Of a stretch of DNA of 64,000 bases, positions 1 through 10,524 are shown piece by piece; position 1 is the stretch's first letter; each line of letters starts with the position of its first letter. A model generated the notes under the pieces. That model did not search any database, was not told the origin of the DNA, and saw nothing but the letters and a program-made list of their open reading frames with translations. The translations under genes and the position numbers were made by a program. Source of the DNA: Lepidodermella squamata (taxonomy: Eukaryota; Gastrotricha); contig JBLDXI010000054.1 of the NCBI GenBank assembly GCA_047495785.1, forward strand, positions 3,720,001-3,784,000, given 5' to 3'.

Positions 1-1
1 A

Positions 2-579
2 TCTGTTGTTAGAAACATCTTGCCTGAATTAATCACCGATCCTGCTTTCAACGCTCGATTCAAAGCTGTTTCCGGCGATATTTTCCAGCCTATTAGTGTA
101 ATTTTATTATTATTTTTTTGTAAAAAATGACGAAACAAATTAAGGCGGAATTTTTTAATTTTCGGAAATTTGAAAAATTTGAATTTGAATTTTTTAAATT
201 TTCTGTTGAATTTTGTTTTTTTTAGGCGGACGGTGATTTGTACGTTGTTCTCAATACGATGCACAATTTCAGCGACGAACAAGTTGCGCAAATTCTCGCC
301 AATTTGCGAGTCGCGTTGCAGCGCAATACAAACGGCCGGCAGTGTAAATTGCTCATCGTCGAGTTCGACACTTATTGCTATGAAGCAAACGAGCCGGCGA
401 ACCTGGCTCGATGCATCGATCTGCTGATGATGTACGGCTTTGGCGGCAAACAACGCAACGAAGACGCGTGGCGCACACTCCTCGCCGCTGCTGGCTTGCA
501 GCTGGTCGACGCCACTAATGGCATAATTCGTCTGCCGCCCATGTTCACCGCCTATGAGTGCAAGCTACTCGCGAATTGA
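2..579 (+). CDS. O-methyltransferase, ASMT-like (3' part only)
   Basis: This is the C-terminal part of a SAM-dependent O-methyltransferase of the acetylserotonin/plant-type family 2. Exon 2-97 ends in ...GDIFQPIS, then a donor at 98 and an acceptor at 224-225. Exon 226-579 continues ADGDLYVVLNTMHNF and ends at TGA 577-579; both junctions are phase 0. Family landmarks are the GD.F segment before the strand, the 'hxhHxxxD' region written here as LNTMHNFSDE, the LLIVE strand, and the C-terminal block LLMMYGFGGKQRNEDAWRTL followed by AAAGL. Dimerisation and SAM-binding segments would lie upstream of the window. The usual general-base His of family 2 enzymes falls at the MHNF position. A poly(A) signal AATAAA lies near 736, inside the region facing the convergent gene at 758. 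Exact substrate (hydroxyindole or other) cannot be told. Confidence 0.85.
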
Positions 580-757
580 GTGAATACTTAATTGAACCGC
601 TCTCCAATTATCATTTAAAGTTCACCTATCTGTCCTAGATAAGTCGAGGTTCGAAATTTTCCACGCATAATTCAACTGTTTATTCGAAATTATTAGTGAA
701 TAGTTTATAACACGCTTGACTTTGCTCAGTTGCGAAATAAAAATATTTTCTAGATAA

Positions 758-1171
758 TTATCCTAAAATATCGCTTGCGACAGTAGCAGCGAATTCGCTA
801 TATCGGCGAATTTTTTCGAGATTCAGCATATCGCAGGTGTCTTTGCCGTCGTCGCATGATGCCCAGTGAGTCCACCTGCAGCGGTTAACGCATGAAATAT
901 TGCAGTCTTCGATGCATACTGATTTGCAGATTTTCCAACACGGTGAAGTGATCAGTAGGATGACGAAGGTGAACGAGGCTATTAGGGCGACGGTCAGTGT
1001 GACCAGAAACAGGCATTTGAGAAAGGAGCAGCAGTTTTCGAGCCGGTTGTGCCGTGTTGGCGACATGAAAACGGCCGAGTAGTAGGCTGGTGGCAAGTCG
1101 TCGCCGCTCTCCACCACATCACCAACCGGTTCGAGAGTCAAATAGCTGTTACTTCCACTAGTTTTAGACAT
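758..1171 (-). CDS. Small single-pass membrane protein, Cys-rich C terminus
   Basis: Single-exon ORF of 137 aa starting at an ATG (1169-1171). I do not recognise a family. A hydrophilic N-terminal half of about 50 residues contains LPPAYYS, a PPxY (PY) motif of the kind bound by WW domains of NEDD4-type ligases, which fits a cytosolic N terminus. One strong transmembrane segment (CLFLVTLTVALIASFTFVIL, about residues 53-74) follows. The C-terminal 60 residues carry ten cysteines, many spaced CxxxC, as in an oxidised extracellular mini-domain. That arrangement (no signal peptide, TM, Cys-rich lumenal tail) suggests type II topology. It converges on the methyltransferase at 2-579. The coding call rests on length, composition and coherent topology only. 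Confidence 0.55.
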   Translation of the reverse strand: MSKTSGSNSYLTLEPVGDVVESGDDLPPAYYSAVFMSPTRHNRLENCCSFLKCLFLVTLTVALIASFTFVILLITSPCWKICKSVCIEDCNISCVNRCRWTHWASCDDGKDTCDMLNLEKIRRYSEFAATVASDILG

Positions 1172-2724
1172 CGTCTATTTGCTGATTGCTCGGGGTGAAA
1201 AAGGGCGTTATATCGCTGCTACTGCGGGTGCATGCCTGTTTGTTTACCCCCAACTGTCAGCGCTTAAATACGAGGTCCAGTCACCGATTAGGCATTGCTG
1301 GGAAAGGAACAAAAGCCTGTATGTGTAGTGGTTAGCCTCATGGTGACGTAGTTTTTTCTGTTCTTATTCACCACAGCCCACCTACGCATACCACGTAACG
1401 CTATAAGGTTATCATTGAATCATACCACAGCTGAGATGGAAAAAAATCCCACACTCGCTCTTTACGCTACTTCGATTCATTATAGGAAGTCTTGCTTAAA
1501 CAATTAAGCAAATAAAAAGCATTATTTCGAACTCAAAGGTCCGAGGAGAACAATCATTTTAGGGACCACAGGGCTTCTGGCTTTGATTGGCACAGGTAAC
1601 TGGAAACAATAAATTCAAGGATTTTCGGCTTAATTGTGCAAAGAAAATACTGTTGTCACACTTGTTCTCGCTTCATTGACATATTCGTAGAAAATTATCC
1701 GTAAAAATCGACACATTCTAATTCTGGGTGAATCTAATTCTAATTCTGTCTCGAGAATTGAACCTAAAATGTGACTTGAAACACAGACAGTAATTGTTAC
1801 TCGAAACCAAGTTTCACCGAATTTTAGCAAATTGAGAAACTTCATGAGGGACTCATGGTGCGGCCGTAGATATCAATTAATTCCGAATTCGATATTGATT
1901 CGGCCAAGGGTCATACGGTCTGGCATTATTTTTGAGCCGGAAAAAAACTGTTCAAAGTCAGGCTTTCGAACAGGACTCGATCCATATATACTTCAACCAC
2001 AAAAAACACAAATAATAGGGGAACACTTCTTTTTTCATCCGACCAATGTCTTATTTCATGCGACAACCAAATATGTGACTAAAAACCAGCCGACTTGCTT
2101 ATTCATATATTCAAAAAATTACAGTAAAAAAGTGACTACTCGAATCGCCATGAATCTTTCACTATAAAATTCCGCCGGTTCAGGGGCCAAAATAGGGTGC
2201 ATATAAGGGGTATGCCCCTACGGAAAAATCGAACTTGGGAAATTCGAGAAAATCGATATTTTCATGTCGGATGATTTTAGTCACATTTTTGGTTGTCGGA
2301 TAAAAAAAATCACACCCAAATAATGTATATAATATATAGTCACTGTGTCGCAAGCCAACCCAATTAATACTGAATTAGACAGTCCACATTTTAAAGCAGA
2401 AAATGCCTGGTTTTGGAATCAATCGCAGCTATGGATCGAATAAAATCCGCTGAATTTTCAGGTTCCTGGCCTTGATAACTGGATAAATGGACATGATTGA
2501 AGGTCAAATATTCAAAGACCTGGCTAAATATGACAGTTTATGAACACTTAAGACACGAGACGGAATAAACATGTATCTCATTACTCTAAGATCCCCCTAT
2601 TTTTGTGACTAGAGCGCGAACTGATTTTGTACCAATCACGGTTAATGCGCGATCATAGCATTATCATGATTAAATCACCATACGATTTTTCGTGCATTCA
2701 TTTTTTCAAATCAAGGCTTCGCTC
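1172..2724. other. Intergenic, no gene supported
   Basis: About 1.5 kb without a convincing gene. Short open frames here (for example 1630-1845 and 1832-2167) lack domain character and overlap each other on opposite strands. The 3' part carries an imperfect inverted repeat listed separately. The proximal promoter of the receptor gene at 2725 must lie at the right end; I see no clear TATA box there. Confidence 0.6.
2060..2303. repeat. Imperfect inverted repeat (possible small foldback element)
   Basis: The arm GACAACCAAATATGTGACTA near 2062-2081 recurs inverted near 2276-2296 as TAGTCACATTTTTGGTTGTC, one mismatch in 20. TATC/CATCCGAC words flank both arms. The arms enclose about 190 bp with no ORF. 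A further GTGACTA word lies near 2604. It may be the relic of a small inverted-repeat element. I could not define target duplications. Confidence 0.5.
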
Positions 2725-5700
2725 ATGCTTCTAAGGATAATTTTATTGCAGGTGGCAGTAGTTTGGCCGCTAAGAGCCGGCGCTGAGCCTGAGCCGGTAA
2801 TTCAGCTGAACCTGACTACGGCATTCGAACAGGGCGTTGAAGTGAGCGGCTCCATGCCGGTTTTCGCGACCGCAGCCAATTTCAGCACCGACCCGAATCG
2901 CAGTAAAATCATCACGCTAATAATATCTAACGCTTTTGGCGGGGAAATGCCTGTCGGAACTATCAGTACAAAAGCCATGGAGTTGGCCTTAGACCAGCTT
3001 CGAAGTTTGCCAGATTGGCTACCAGGCTACGAGGTTGTATTAGAACTCGTCGACGATGAAGTAAAAAAAACATTCATAAATCTAAAATTACTGTAACGAA
3101 TTTTTCCAGTGCGTCGATTCTACAACGATTAACAACGTTGTGCCAATGCTGCGGCATAACGACGAAGCCTACAACAGATTCCCGCTCTGGATCAGCCCGG
3201 CTTGTGAAGCGTTCGGCTTGAAAACGGTCGCAGAACTGATAAAATACTACAACTTTGTCGGGGTAAATAGCCATTCATAGGTTTTTTTGATTAATTCAGC
3301 GGATTAATTAGATGAGTACAATTCAAACATCGCTGGAGCCTTACATCAATCGAAAGCGATACAGCTCGTTCTACAGCTTGGCCGAGCGAAGCGACATGCC
3401 TCACATAGCTCTGACTGAGTTCATCGCTCGAATGGGCTGGCGAAAGTTGGCTATTTTATCCGAAAATTTTCCTTATTACGATGACGTAAGTAGCTTCATG
3501 AGCTTCAAAGGTTCAGTCAATATTACTCTTTCAGCTGGAACGAACCTTTTTACCAATGCTCGACCGGAGTAACATATCACTTTTGTGGATGGGTAAAACA
3601 TCCCATGCTGGGGTGTTTGAAAGCGAGATGAGGGAAGCCCTTGACGATATGATCAGGTTTGACCCGAGGGTGATTGTTGTCAACGCAGATCGAGGCGCGG
3701 GGAAAGCTTGCTGGCTCCATCGTTACAATCTTTTCGGCCCAAGTTACATCCTGTTTTTCTTCTACTGGTCCGACGTTTATCCCACGCCAGCTGTTCCTGA
3801 TAACATGGTTGATTGGTGCACCCTGGACATGATCAACGAGGTCATGAAATACTCGTTCATTTTAGGCGACACCACGATTATCGACACCTTCGGCAAAGAT
3901 AATACCGATTCAACGGGAATTTCAGGCTCAGATTGGGAGGCGGCTATGGAGGTGAAAGTGCGAAACCCCAAAGACAGCCCGTTTTGGCAATATTGGAGAA
4001 TGCTGCCCTATGACGTCACGCTTTTCGCTGGTTTCGTCTTAAATACGACTGAAAGCATTCTTCGCAGCAGTAAGTTCATAACAATTCAAGCCAATTTTTT
4101 CCTTAAAATGCTATTATAGGGAACGAAACTTTGCTTGATTGGGTTACTACATCCGAAAATTTCCAAAGTGATGGAGCGCTGATATCGAATATCATCAAAG
4201 ACGCGATTTATTCGACTGAAGTTCGAGGTCTTAAAGGCGAATATAATTTCGAACGAAGGACAACAGTGAATTCGGGCGGTTTCACCCCGGTAACGTTCAC
4301 CCAGCTTCAAATTGGCAGCAATTTCTCTGAACGGCTGATAGCAATTTACAAATCGAACGATCCGAAGGAGAAGTTCTCGATTTTTAGCGAGAGGATAGAC
4401 TGGCTTACGATAGATGGGTTGCCTGTGAAGGATCAAGTTCAAATTATTCGAGTCGAAGCCCCTGTGATAGACACGCCTCAATATGCAACTTTAGCAGGTA
4501 ATAAAGAAAAAAAAATGATTTTGTTGCTAATTGATTCTTATCTGCGCAGTTTTCGCAATCATGGAGATGACACTTTGCGTAGGAATAATCGTGATTTTCG
4601 GGGCTTTGCGAAGAAGGCTAGCGTTCAGGTATAAGGCTCTACAGAAAGCTCAACTCTACTTCCAAGATTATGCCATCCTTCTGGGGAACTTGATTATGCT
4701 GCTTCAGATTTTATTGTTGCCACTAGGGGCCAAGTCTACTATAGCTAGAAACTGTATCGAGATGGCAGCTGTATTACAAATCGGGTTCACCATATCAATG
4801 TTCGGCATTTTCGCGAAATTGGAGGAAGGCCGAGATTCGATTTACATAAAATACCACTCCCACTTGGTAGCTCGAGCCAAAAGCCACCGCCGTTACCCGG
4901 CACTATTCCTACCATGGGTGGCTTTGCATTGCTGCATTTTCGGAGGATTTCTCGCGGCTTCGTCGCTGGAAAGTGTTGTAGTCACCCTACCGGTTGCGCG
5001 CTGGAAATTGGGAGCTGTAGTTTTCTATCAACCTTATCGATACGACTGCCGCTTCGGAAAACCGCTGGTTCAGAATCACACCGCAATGGCTTTACTCGGC
5101 CTCGTTGTAGCCATGCATTTGATCCTGTTGCTCCGATGCATTTACACATCTTACAAGTTGAGATCTGTGAGGAGAAATAGCTCAACCCGCCTACTTCGTT
5201 TAAATATATCTTTGTTTATTTGTAGCGACTCGGAAGAGCTCTTCCGGCGGAGCTGAAAAGTTCGATGACTGCGATTTTATGCGCTGTCTTGATTTTCATT
5301 GCTGGGGCGTTTATCAGTGTCCTCCTTATGGACTACATTTTCATGGTCATCTCAGCTATGACGCTCTGCTACGTCACCATAACAACCGCAATGTCCATCT
5401 TGACCAAGGTAAGAATTGTCCAATCGATAGATTTAGGAGCTCCACAGTAGCATGTCACCTATTTCTCAGATTATTTTGATGTACATTGGATCTCGCTTCC
5501 CGATAGGTCGAAAAGTGAGTGCACAGATTTGTAGCTCGAACAGGCTATTTAATGCCTATTTTAAAACTTATGCCATAATTTTGTTTTTAATTTTCACTCA
5601 GCTAATGAATCCTAACCTCGATGAATCTGGGGCATCTGCGCCTCCTCGACCAATGACCGTGTTTATGACTGGAGGCGTTGCTGTTAGGAACAAGCGCAGA

Positions 5701-5760
5701 TCGTTCTTCTCTCGTCGACTTACCGAAAACTCCACCGACATGACTAACCTCAACAATTAA
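2725..5760 (+). CDS. GABA-B-like class C GPCR, paralogue 1
   Basis: Metabotropic receptor of the GABA-B type, expected in the plasma membrane. Exons read as 2725-3060, 3110-3262, 3312-3485, 3535-4069, 4120-4497, 4550-5166, 5226-5408, 5470-5514 and 5602-5760; all junctions keep frame. The start is the first ATG, giving a signal peptide (MLLRIILLQVAVVWPL). The ligand-binding Venus-flytrap domain shows the GEMPVG, CEAFGLKT, MGWRKLAILSE and RGAGKACW blocks and the W-C-T-x-D-M segment that matches NCTVDEM of GABA-B. From 4550 come the seven TM segments, beginning VFAIMEMTLCVG. The Cys-rich domain of mGluRs is absent, as in GABA-B. The 45-nt exon 5470-5514 is inferred only from splice signals and phase. 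It sits 394 bp upstream of paralogue 2, in the same direction. Ligand unknown. Confidence 0.85.
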
Positions 5761-6153
5761 AGCATTCATTTTTGGCTAAATGGAAATCTTAGGAGTCTCG
5801 TAAAAGTTATTTGTTATTCGAAATGACGTATGTTAATTCAGCGTTTAAAATGACTCAGACACCTTTTTTCCTGAGCATCAAGTCCTAGATAAAATCTCAT
5901 GCGAAGCCTTCCCTCGGACTAATCTGGTGACGTCTTGTTATGTGCTTCAATTATGATATTAATAAATCTAACAAAAACATTTTATTGATAGTTCTTCGTC
6001 GTGACGGGCGGGAGTTTCCGCTGAATCGCAGCCTAACGCTTCCTTTTCTTTGAAGGTTGTACTTTGTGCTACATAGCCTCGTGGGTATTTGTTAACTATC
6101 TTATTCTCTTGCCTTTCTCTTATCCTTTATCGTGCTATGAAAATCAACGTCAA
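5761..6153. other. Short intergenic stretch between receptor paralogues
   Basis: About 390 bp holding the 3' UTR of the first receptor and the promoter of the second. An AATAAA-type poly(A) signal occurs near 5959. The frame is open upstream of the chosen start of the next gene as far as 6064, but contains no ATG before 6154. I see no other element. Confidence 0.6.
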
Positions 6154-8845
6154 ATGTTGCTAGCCCTTTTGATTTTCATTAGCAACGCTGATTTTTCAAT
6201 CGCAGTCGAAGATCCTTATGCTCAAATTCCTATTAACCAAACCACTTTAAGCAGTGGGAGGAAGCTAGACAGTCCCATGCCTAGATACGCTGTCGCTAGC
6301 AATTTCTCCGATCTTCGAAGCAAAAACCGGACGGTTTTAACGCTAATTATGCCAAGCAGTTATGGAGGCGAAATGCCTGTCGGGGCAATCGGAACTGCAG
6401 CAATGCAATTAGCTCTTGATCGATTGAGAACCCTGCCACACTGGCTGCCGAACTACGAAATCGCGTTAGAGCTCGTCGATGATAAATGCGTTGACGCGGA
6501 CACGATTAATGGAGTCTTGCCGAAGCTGCGGACCAACGCCGAAGCATACAATCGGATTCCCTTGCTTTTGAGCCCTGGTTGCGAAGCTTTCGGCCTTCGA
6601 ACCATCGCTGAGATAATAAAATTCTACAATTTTGTAGGTCTTGGCGCTATTCAAACTTCACTTGAGCCGTTCGTGTACAGAGATCGGTTCAACTCATTTT
6701 TCAGTTTAGGTGAGCGCAGTGACATGCCTTGGATCGTTCTTGTTAATTTCATAAGAAAAATGGGATGGAAAAGGTTGGCGCTGTTATCGGAAAGGTTCCC
6801 GTATTACGATCAGCAAGAAGAAACTCTACTTCAGATGCTGGATGAGGCTAATGTAACGCTGTTATGGGCTGGGAAAGTGTCACACGCCGGTGTCTATGAC
6901 GAAGAGATGATTCCGGCGTTAGATGATATGATACGTTTCGATCCACGAATAATCATCGTAAACGCAGACAGAGGCGCCGGGAAAGCATGTTGGCTTCATC
7001 GCTACGGCATTTATGGTCCAAATTACGTCACGTTTTTCTTCTATTGGTCTGACGTGTACCCTAACCCTGTTGTACCTGAGAATCTGGCGCAGTGGTGTAC
7101 AGCTGACATGATCAGTGAAGTCATGGCCAGCTCTTTCATCCTAGGCGATGGAAATCGAATGTACACAGAAGGAATGGGCGTTACCGACTCAACGGGAATC
7201 AGTGGCATAGAATGGGGGCGCAAAATGGAAGAGTTAATCGAAGACCCCTCCCGTAGCCCTTTTTGGGAGTATTGGCGCCTTTTACCATATGATTTAACAA
7301 TATTCGCCGGCTATCTTCTCAACAACACAGAGCAGCTTCTCTCAGAACGAAATCAAACGCTCCTGGATTGGGTTACATCCTCTGAAAACTTCGCACAGAA
7401 CGGCAGCATTATCACTGATCTTCTCAAGGAGGCTCTTTATCTCACTAAAGTACGTGGATTGAAGGGTTTGTACGACTTTGATTCGACCACAGCAAGAAAT
7501 TCTGATGGTTTTACTCCGGTCACGATTACGCAACTCCAATCTCTGAATAAGAGCGTTTTGATTGCCGCTTACAAATCAAACAATAATGGCAGTGAGAACC
7601 TATTGATTTTCGATAACCGAATTCAATGGCGATCGCAGGACGGAAGTCCACCAAGAGATTCCGTTTTTGTCGTCTGGATCCAAGTGAACTCAGTTCCGTT
7701 TTTCGCATTCATCCTTATTATAGGTATGTTTAGAGATCATTTCTATTGACACGTGATTCATGATTTAGTTTGCGTTCAGTAATTGCGGCACTTGAACTCA
7801 TCCTCTGCTTGTCTCTTCTCGTGATTGGCGCTTTGAAGAGACGTTGGGGTAATTCGAGTACCGTACATTTCGAAGGTGTTATTTTCCGCAGAGAAGACAT
7901 GACGATTCTTGCCGGAAACTTGCTCATGTTGTTACAATCATTTTCTCTCCCACTAGCGGAGGATCGAATTGAGAATTGCTTTGCCATGACAATTTTCCTG
8001 TCGATGGGCTATTCGACTTCGATTTTCGGTATTGCCGCAAAACTTGAAAATGGCTTAGCGATTGAGAGATCTAACCACCGTGCCATGAGATACTCGAGTG
8101 GTAAAAACGGAATTTCTGAGTTTTGGATCCTAGTTGCTCTGACAATGTGGGTAGTTGTCATCGGGGCTCTGATTGTCGGCTTTATTACAAGCTCTCCGTT
8201 TTGGATAGAGAAGGAAATACTCGCCGAGACAACATCAACGCTAAACATCAAGTATCATTTATCAACAATTTAGATACAGGTGTCACATTCTCCTAGATCC
8301 AGCAACATATAATGGGCGGATGTCGATAGGACTTCTATCGATCATTAGCGCACTTCACACCATGCTATTGCTGAGGATTAGCTTCGTTTCGTACCAGCTA
8401 AAATCGGTAAGGCCCTTTTATTGACGCCCTCATCTGGCGGAATAGTTTTAATTTTTAGAGGCTGAAAACGTTAGAGTTGAAGTACACAATAACCAGCGTT
8501 TACTGCATTATTCTAACCTTCATGGCCGGCAGCTTCATAGCCGTAACAGTACATGATCAGCTGTATGCAATCGTTTCAGTGATGTCGTTAAGCTACGTTC
8601 TAATATCAACCCTGTTCACGGTTTGTTCGAAATTCGTTAAGGCGCCCGAAATTCCGGATCGCGGCAGCTCGATGGGCCAGCAAATGACAGTTATCATCAC
8701 AGCGGATGCAACTTCTCTCAACAATTACGGTCTATCATTTTCTGGTAGTCAGCAACAGTTTTACAGGACTTCAAGCTTTAGGGCTTCGAGAACTCCAAAG
8801 GCGGCGAGTTCTCGTTCGAGAACTGTAATTACTCCCATGGGGTGA
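6154..8845 (+). CDS. GABA-B-like class C GPCR, paralogue 2 (5' introns absent)
   Basis: Tandem paralogue of the 2725-5760 receptor, alignable along its length. The start is the first in-frame ATG and gives a signal peptide (MLLALLIFISNADFSIA). One exon, 6154-7723, encodes the whole Venus-flytrap domain, which is split by four introns in paralogue 1. Exon 2 begins at 7780 (codon G|TA across the junction) with VIAALELILC, TM1. A frame change between 8252 and 8280 restores the extracellular-loop Cys (…C-H-I-L-L-D-P). It needs either a 22- or 28-nt intron (GT at 8252, AG at 8273 or 8279) or a frameshift. TM6 ends at 8406, and the last exon 8459-8845 carries TM7 and a Ser/Arg-rich tail. Poly(A) signal AATAAA at 8914-8919. 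Ligand unknown; the pair could heterodimerise as GABA-B subunits do (inference). Confidence 0.83.
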
Positions 8846-8894
8846 AGGGAGTGCTTTATGGTATCCGGAAGTACTCGGAAGATGTTAAATGCCA

Positions 8895-8919
8895 TTTATT
8901 ACAAATACGATACAATAAA
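8895..8919. promoter_or_regulatory. Paired poly(A) signals of convergent genes
   Basis: TTTATT at 8895-8900 (AATAAA on the minus strand) serves the SDR gene ending at 8960. AATAAA at 8914-8919 on the plus strand serves the receptor ending at 8845. The signals cross, so the two mature 3' ends probably overlap. Confidence 0.5.
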
Positions 8920-8959
8920 ATATTTAAAATTAGTTGATGGCGTATATATTGCACCTCCT

Positions 8960-9907
8960 CTACCAGGGTGGCACATATCTGAAAGGGTCCTCCAAGCGCC
9001 TGTCTGCGAAAAACTTTCCCCGATCGACGGTACCTTGTGGCAGTTGAGAGACAAAAACTGGCGTATCAGCGCCTTCTTCGGGAGTCTTAGTGCCCAACTT
9101 GTTCAAGTCAGTTCGAACATTTCCAGGGCAACAAGTCACGATTACTACGTCGTGTTTGCCATCATTCCATCTGTGAAGATTCCCGGCGTCGAATTCTTTC
9201 TGCAAAGCCCTAGTTATCATATTGACCCCGATTTTAGATACCCCGTAACCAAATAAGTCGCCAACCATGAAATTAGGCCAAAGTTCATGCGAAGCTGAAG
9301 TAGCTATCCAACCCTCACGCTGATAGTCTTCTTGATTCAATGTGCCGTAATTTTCCATAATTTTAACAGCTTTGGCTAAAGTGAAGCATTGTTCAATAGT
9401 TCCTTGCAGCGTAGGAGAAATGTTGCGGAAAATGGCTGATGCCATACCAGAAGAAATATTGACAACCCGCGCTTCCCGGCTAAGGATTGGCGCAAATTCC
9501 AAGGTCATGTTCAGTGTCCCGAAGAAATTGGTTTTCAGGGTTCGCTTCATATTATCCATGTTGAAAACAAATCTATCCGGCAAAACAGTGGATTCATGGC
9601 GCGTCGGTATGTAGATCCCAGCATTGTTGATCAAAATGTCGATTCCGTTTGGATGCAACTCTTTCAGATTGTCTCTAAGGGCGCGGATGCTCGCAATATC
9701 ATCAATATCCAGTGGTTTAAAGTGTAGCTGATCTATGCTAGGATGGTTCTTTTTAAGATCTTCCACAGCTTGCCGCCCTCGATGTTCATTTCTGGCTGTG
9801 AGGTAGACTACGGGAGGCTGTTCACCGGTACTAAGCTTTTCAACAATTGCCAAGCCGATTCCTTTGTTAGCACCTGTGACTACGGCAATTTTGCGCTGGG
9901 ATGTCAT
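8960..9907 (-). CDS. Carbonyl-reductase-like short-chain dehydrogenase (SDR)
   Basis: Intronless SDR of the carbonyl reductase 1 type, 315 aa, expected to be a cytosolic NADPH-dependent reductase of carbonyl substrates. The nucleotide-binding motif TGANKGIG lies at about residues 11-18, and NNAGIY follows the fourth strand. The catalytic set is present: Ser in VNISSGM and the YxxxK motif in GYGVSKIG. The C-terminal CCPGNVRTDL segment matches the PG motif of the family, and the TPEEGADTPVFV block is typical of CBR1. The ATG at 9905-9907 is the first in frame. It converges with the receptor gene ending at 8845. It resembles the SDR at 25943-26848 more than the one at 10525. Confidence 0.92.
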   Translation of the reverse strand: MTSQRKIAVVTGANKGIGLAIVEKLSTGEQPPVVYLTARNEHRGRQAVEDLKKNHPSIDQLHFKPLDIDDIASIRALRDNLKELHPNGIDILINNAGIYIPTRHESTVLPDRFVFNMDNMKRTLKTNFFGTLNMTLEFAPILSREARVVNISSGMASAIFRNISPTLQGTIEQCFTLAKAVKIMENYGTLNQEDYQREGWIATSASHELWPNFMVGDLFGYGVSKIGVNMITRALQKEFDAGNLHRWNDGKHDVVIVTCCPGNVRTDLNKLGTKTPEEGADTPVFVSQLPQGTVDRGKFFADRRLEDPFRYVPPW

Positions 9908-10524
9908 TTTTGAGCGGTCAAAAATAAAAGTACGAAAAGCGTGACAGGTCGTTAAATGAACATATTGTAATGTTAGGTCTCAGCTAACTGGAAAATTGAC
10001 ACTTAAATGGATGCGTTATAAGTGAGAGACGTTGTTGTAGGACATGTTTTTAACGATAGCTCACAAAATAGCCATTAGTAATACGATGTCCCACTTTATA
10101 AGGGTCCCTAATTGCTTTTGTTACATTTATTTTTTTGTGAATAATTAAACTAAATTTTAATTTTGACATAGCACGTGGTATCGTGAACCCAGCGTCATCC
10201 AGCGTTCATATCGCCCACAATACTCATTATTATGTTTCTTGTGTAATCTTTTGCGCTATTCATTCTTCATATACGAGGCCATGACGGAGTGCTATTGAAG
10301 AGACATGTCAATAAAGAATTATCTGGTAGCAAACAAGATTTAATTACGTCAGTATTTTTCAAGGGAGGTCTACCTCAATGACCAAAAAGTACAGAGTGAG
10401 TGCTTCTTTTCATGCTTGCCGCTGCAAATTATTTCTCGCCTGCTACCCATCAAGTGCTATATAAATCGAATTGACACCTCTGTTCAACCTCATTTCTCAA
10501 TTTTTCAAAGAGAAAAGCACTATT
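9908..10524. other. Divergent promoter region between two SDR genes
   Basis: About 620 bp between the ATGs of two oppositely oriented SDR genes. It contains a clear TATA box for the rightward gene, listed separately. No gene is supported. Confidence 0.6.
10458..10465 (+). promoter_or_regulatory. TATA box
   Basis: TATATAAA, 60 bp before the ATG at 10525. With initiation 25-30 bp downstream, the 5' UTR would be about 35 nt. Position and a perfect match make this a plausible core promoter for the SDR-like gene. Confidence 0.6.

Noticed and set aside
1630-2167. Two overlapping ORFs in the first intergenic region
   Set aside because: They overlap on opposite strands, have no recognisable domains, and partly lie in repeat sequence.
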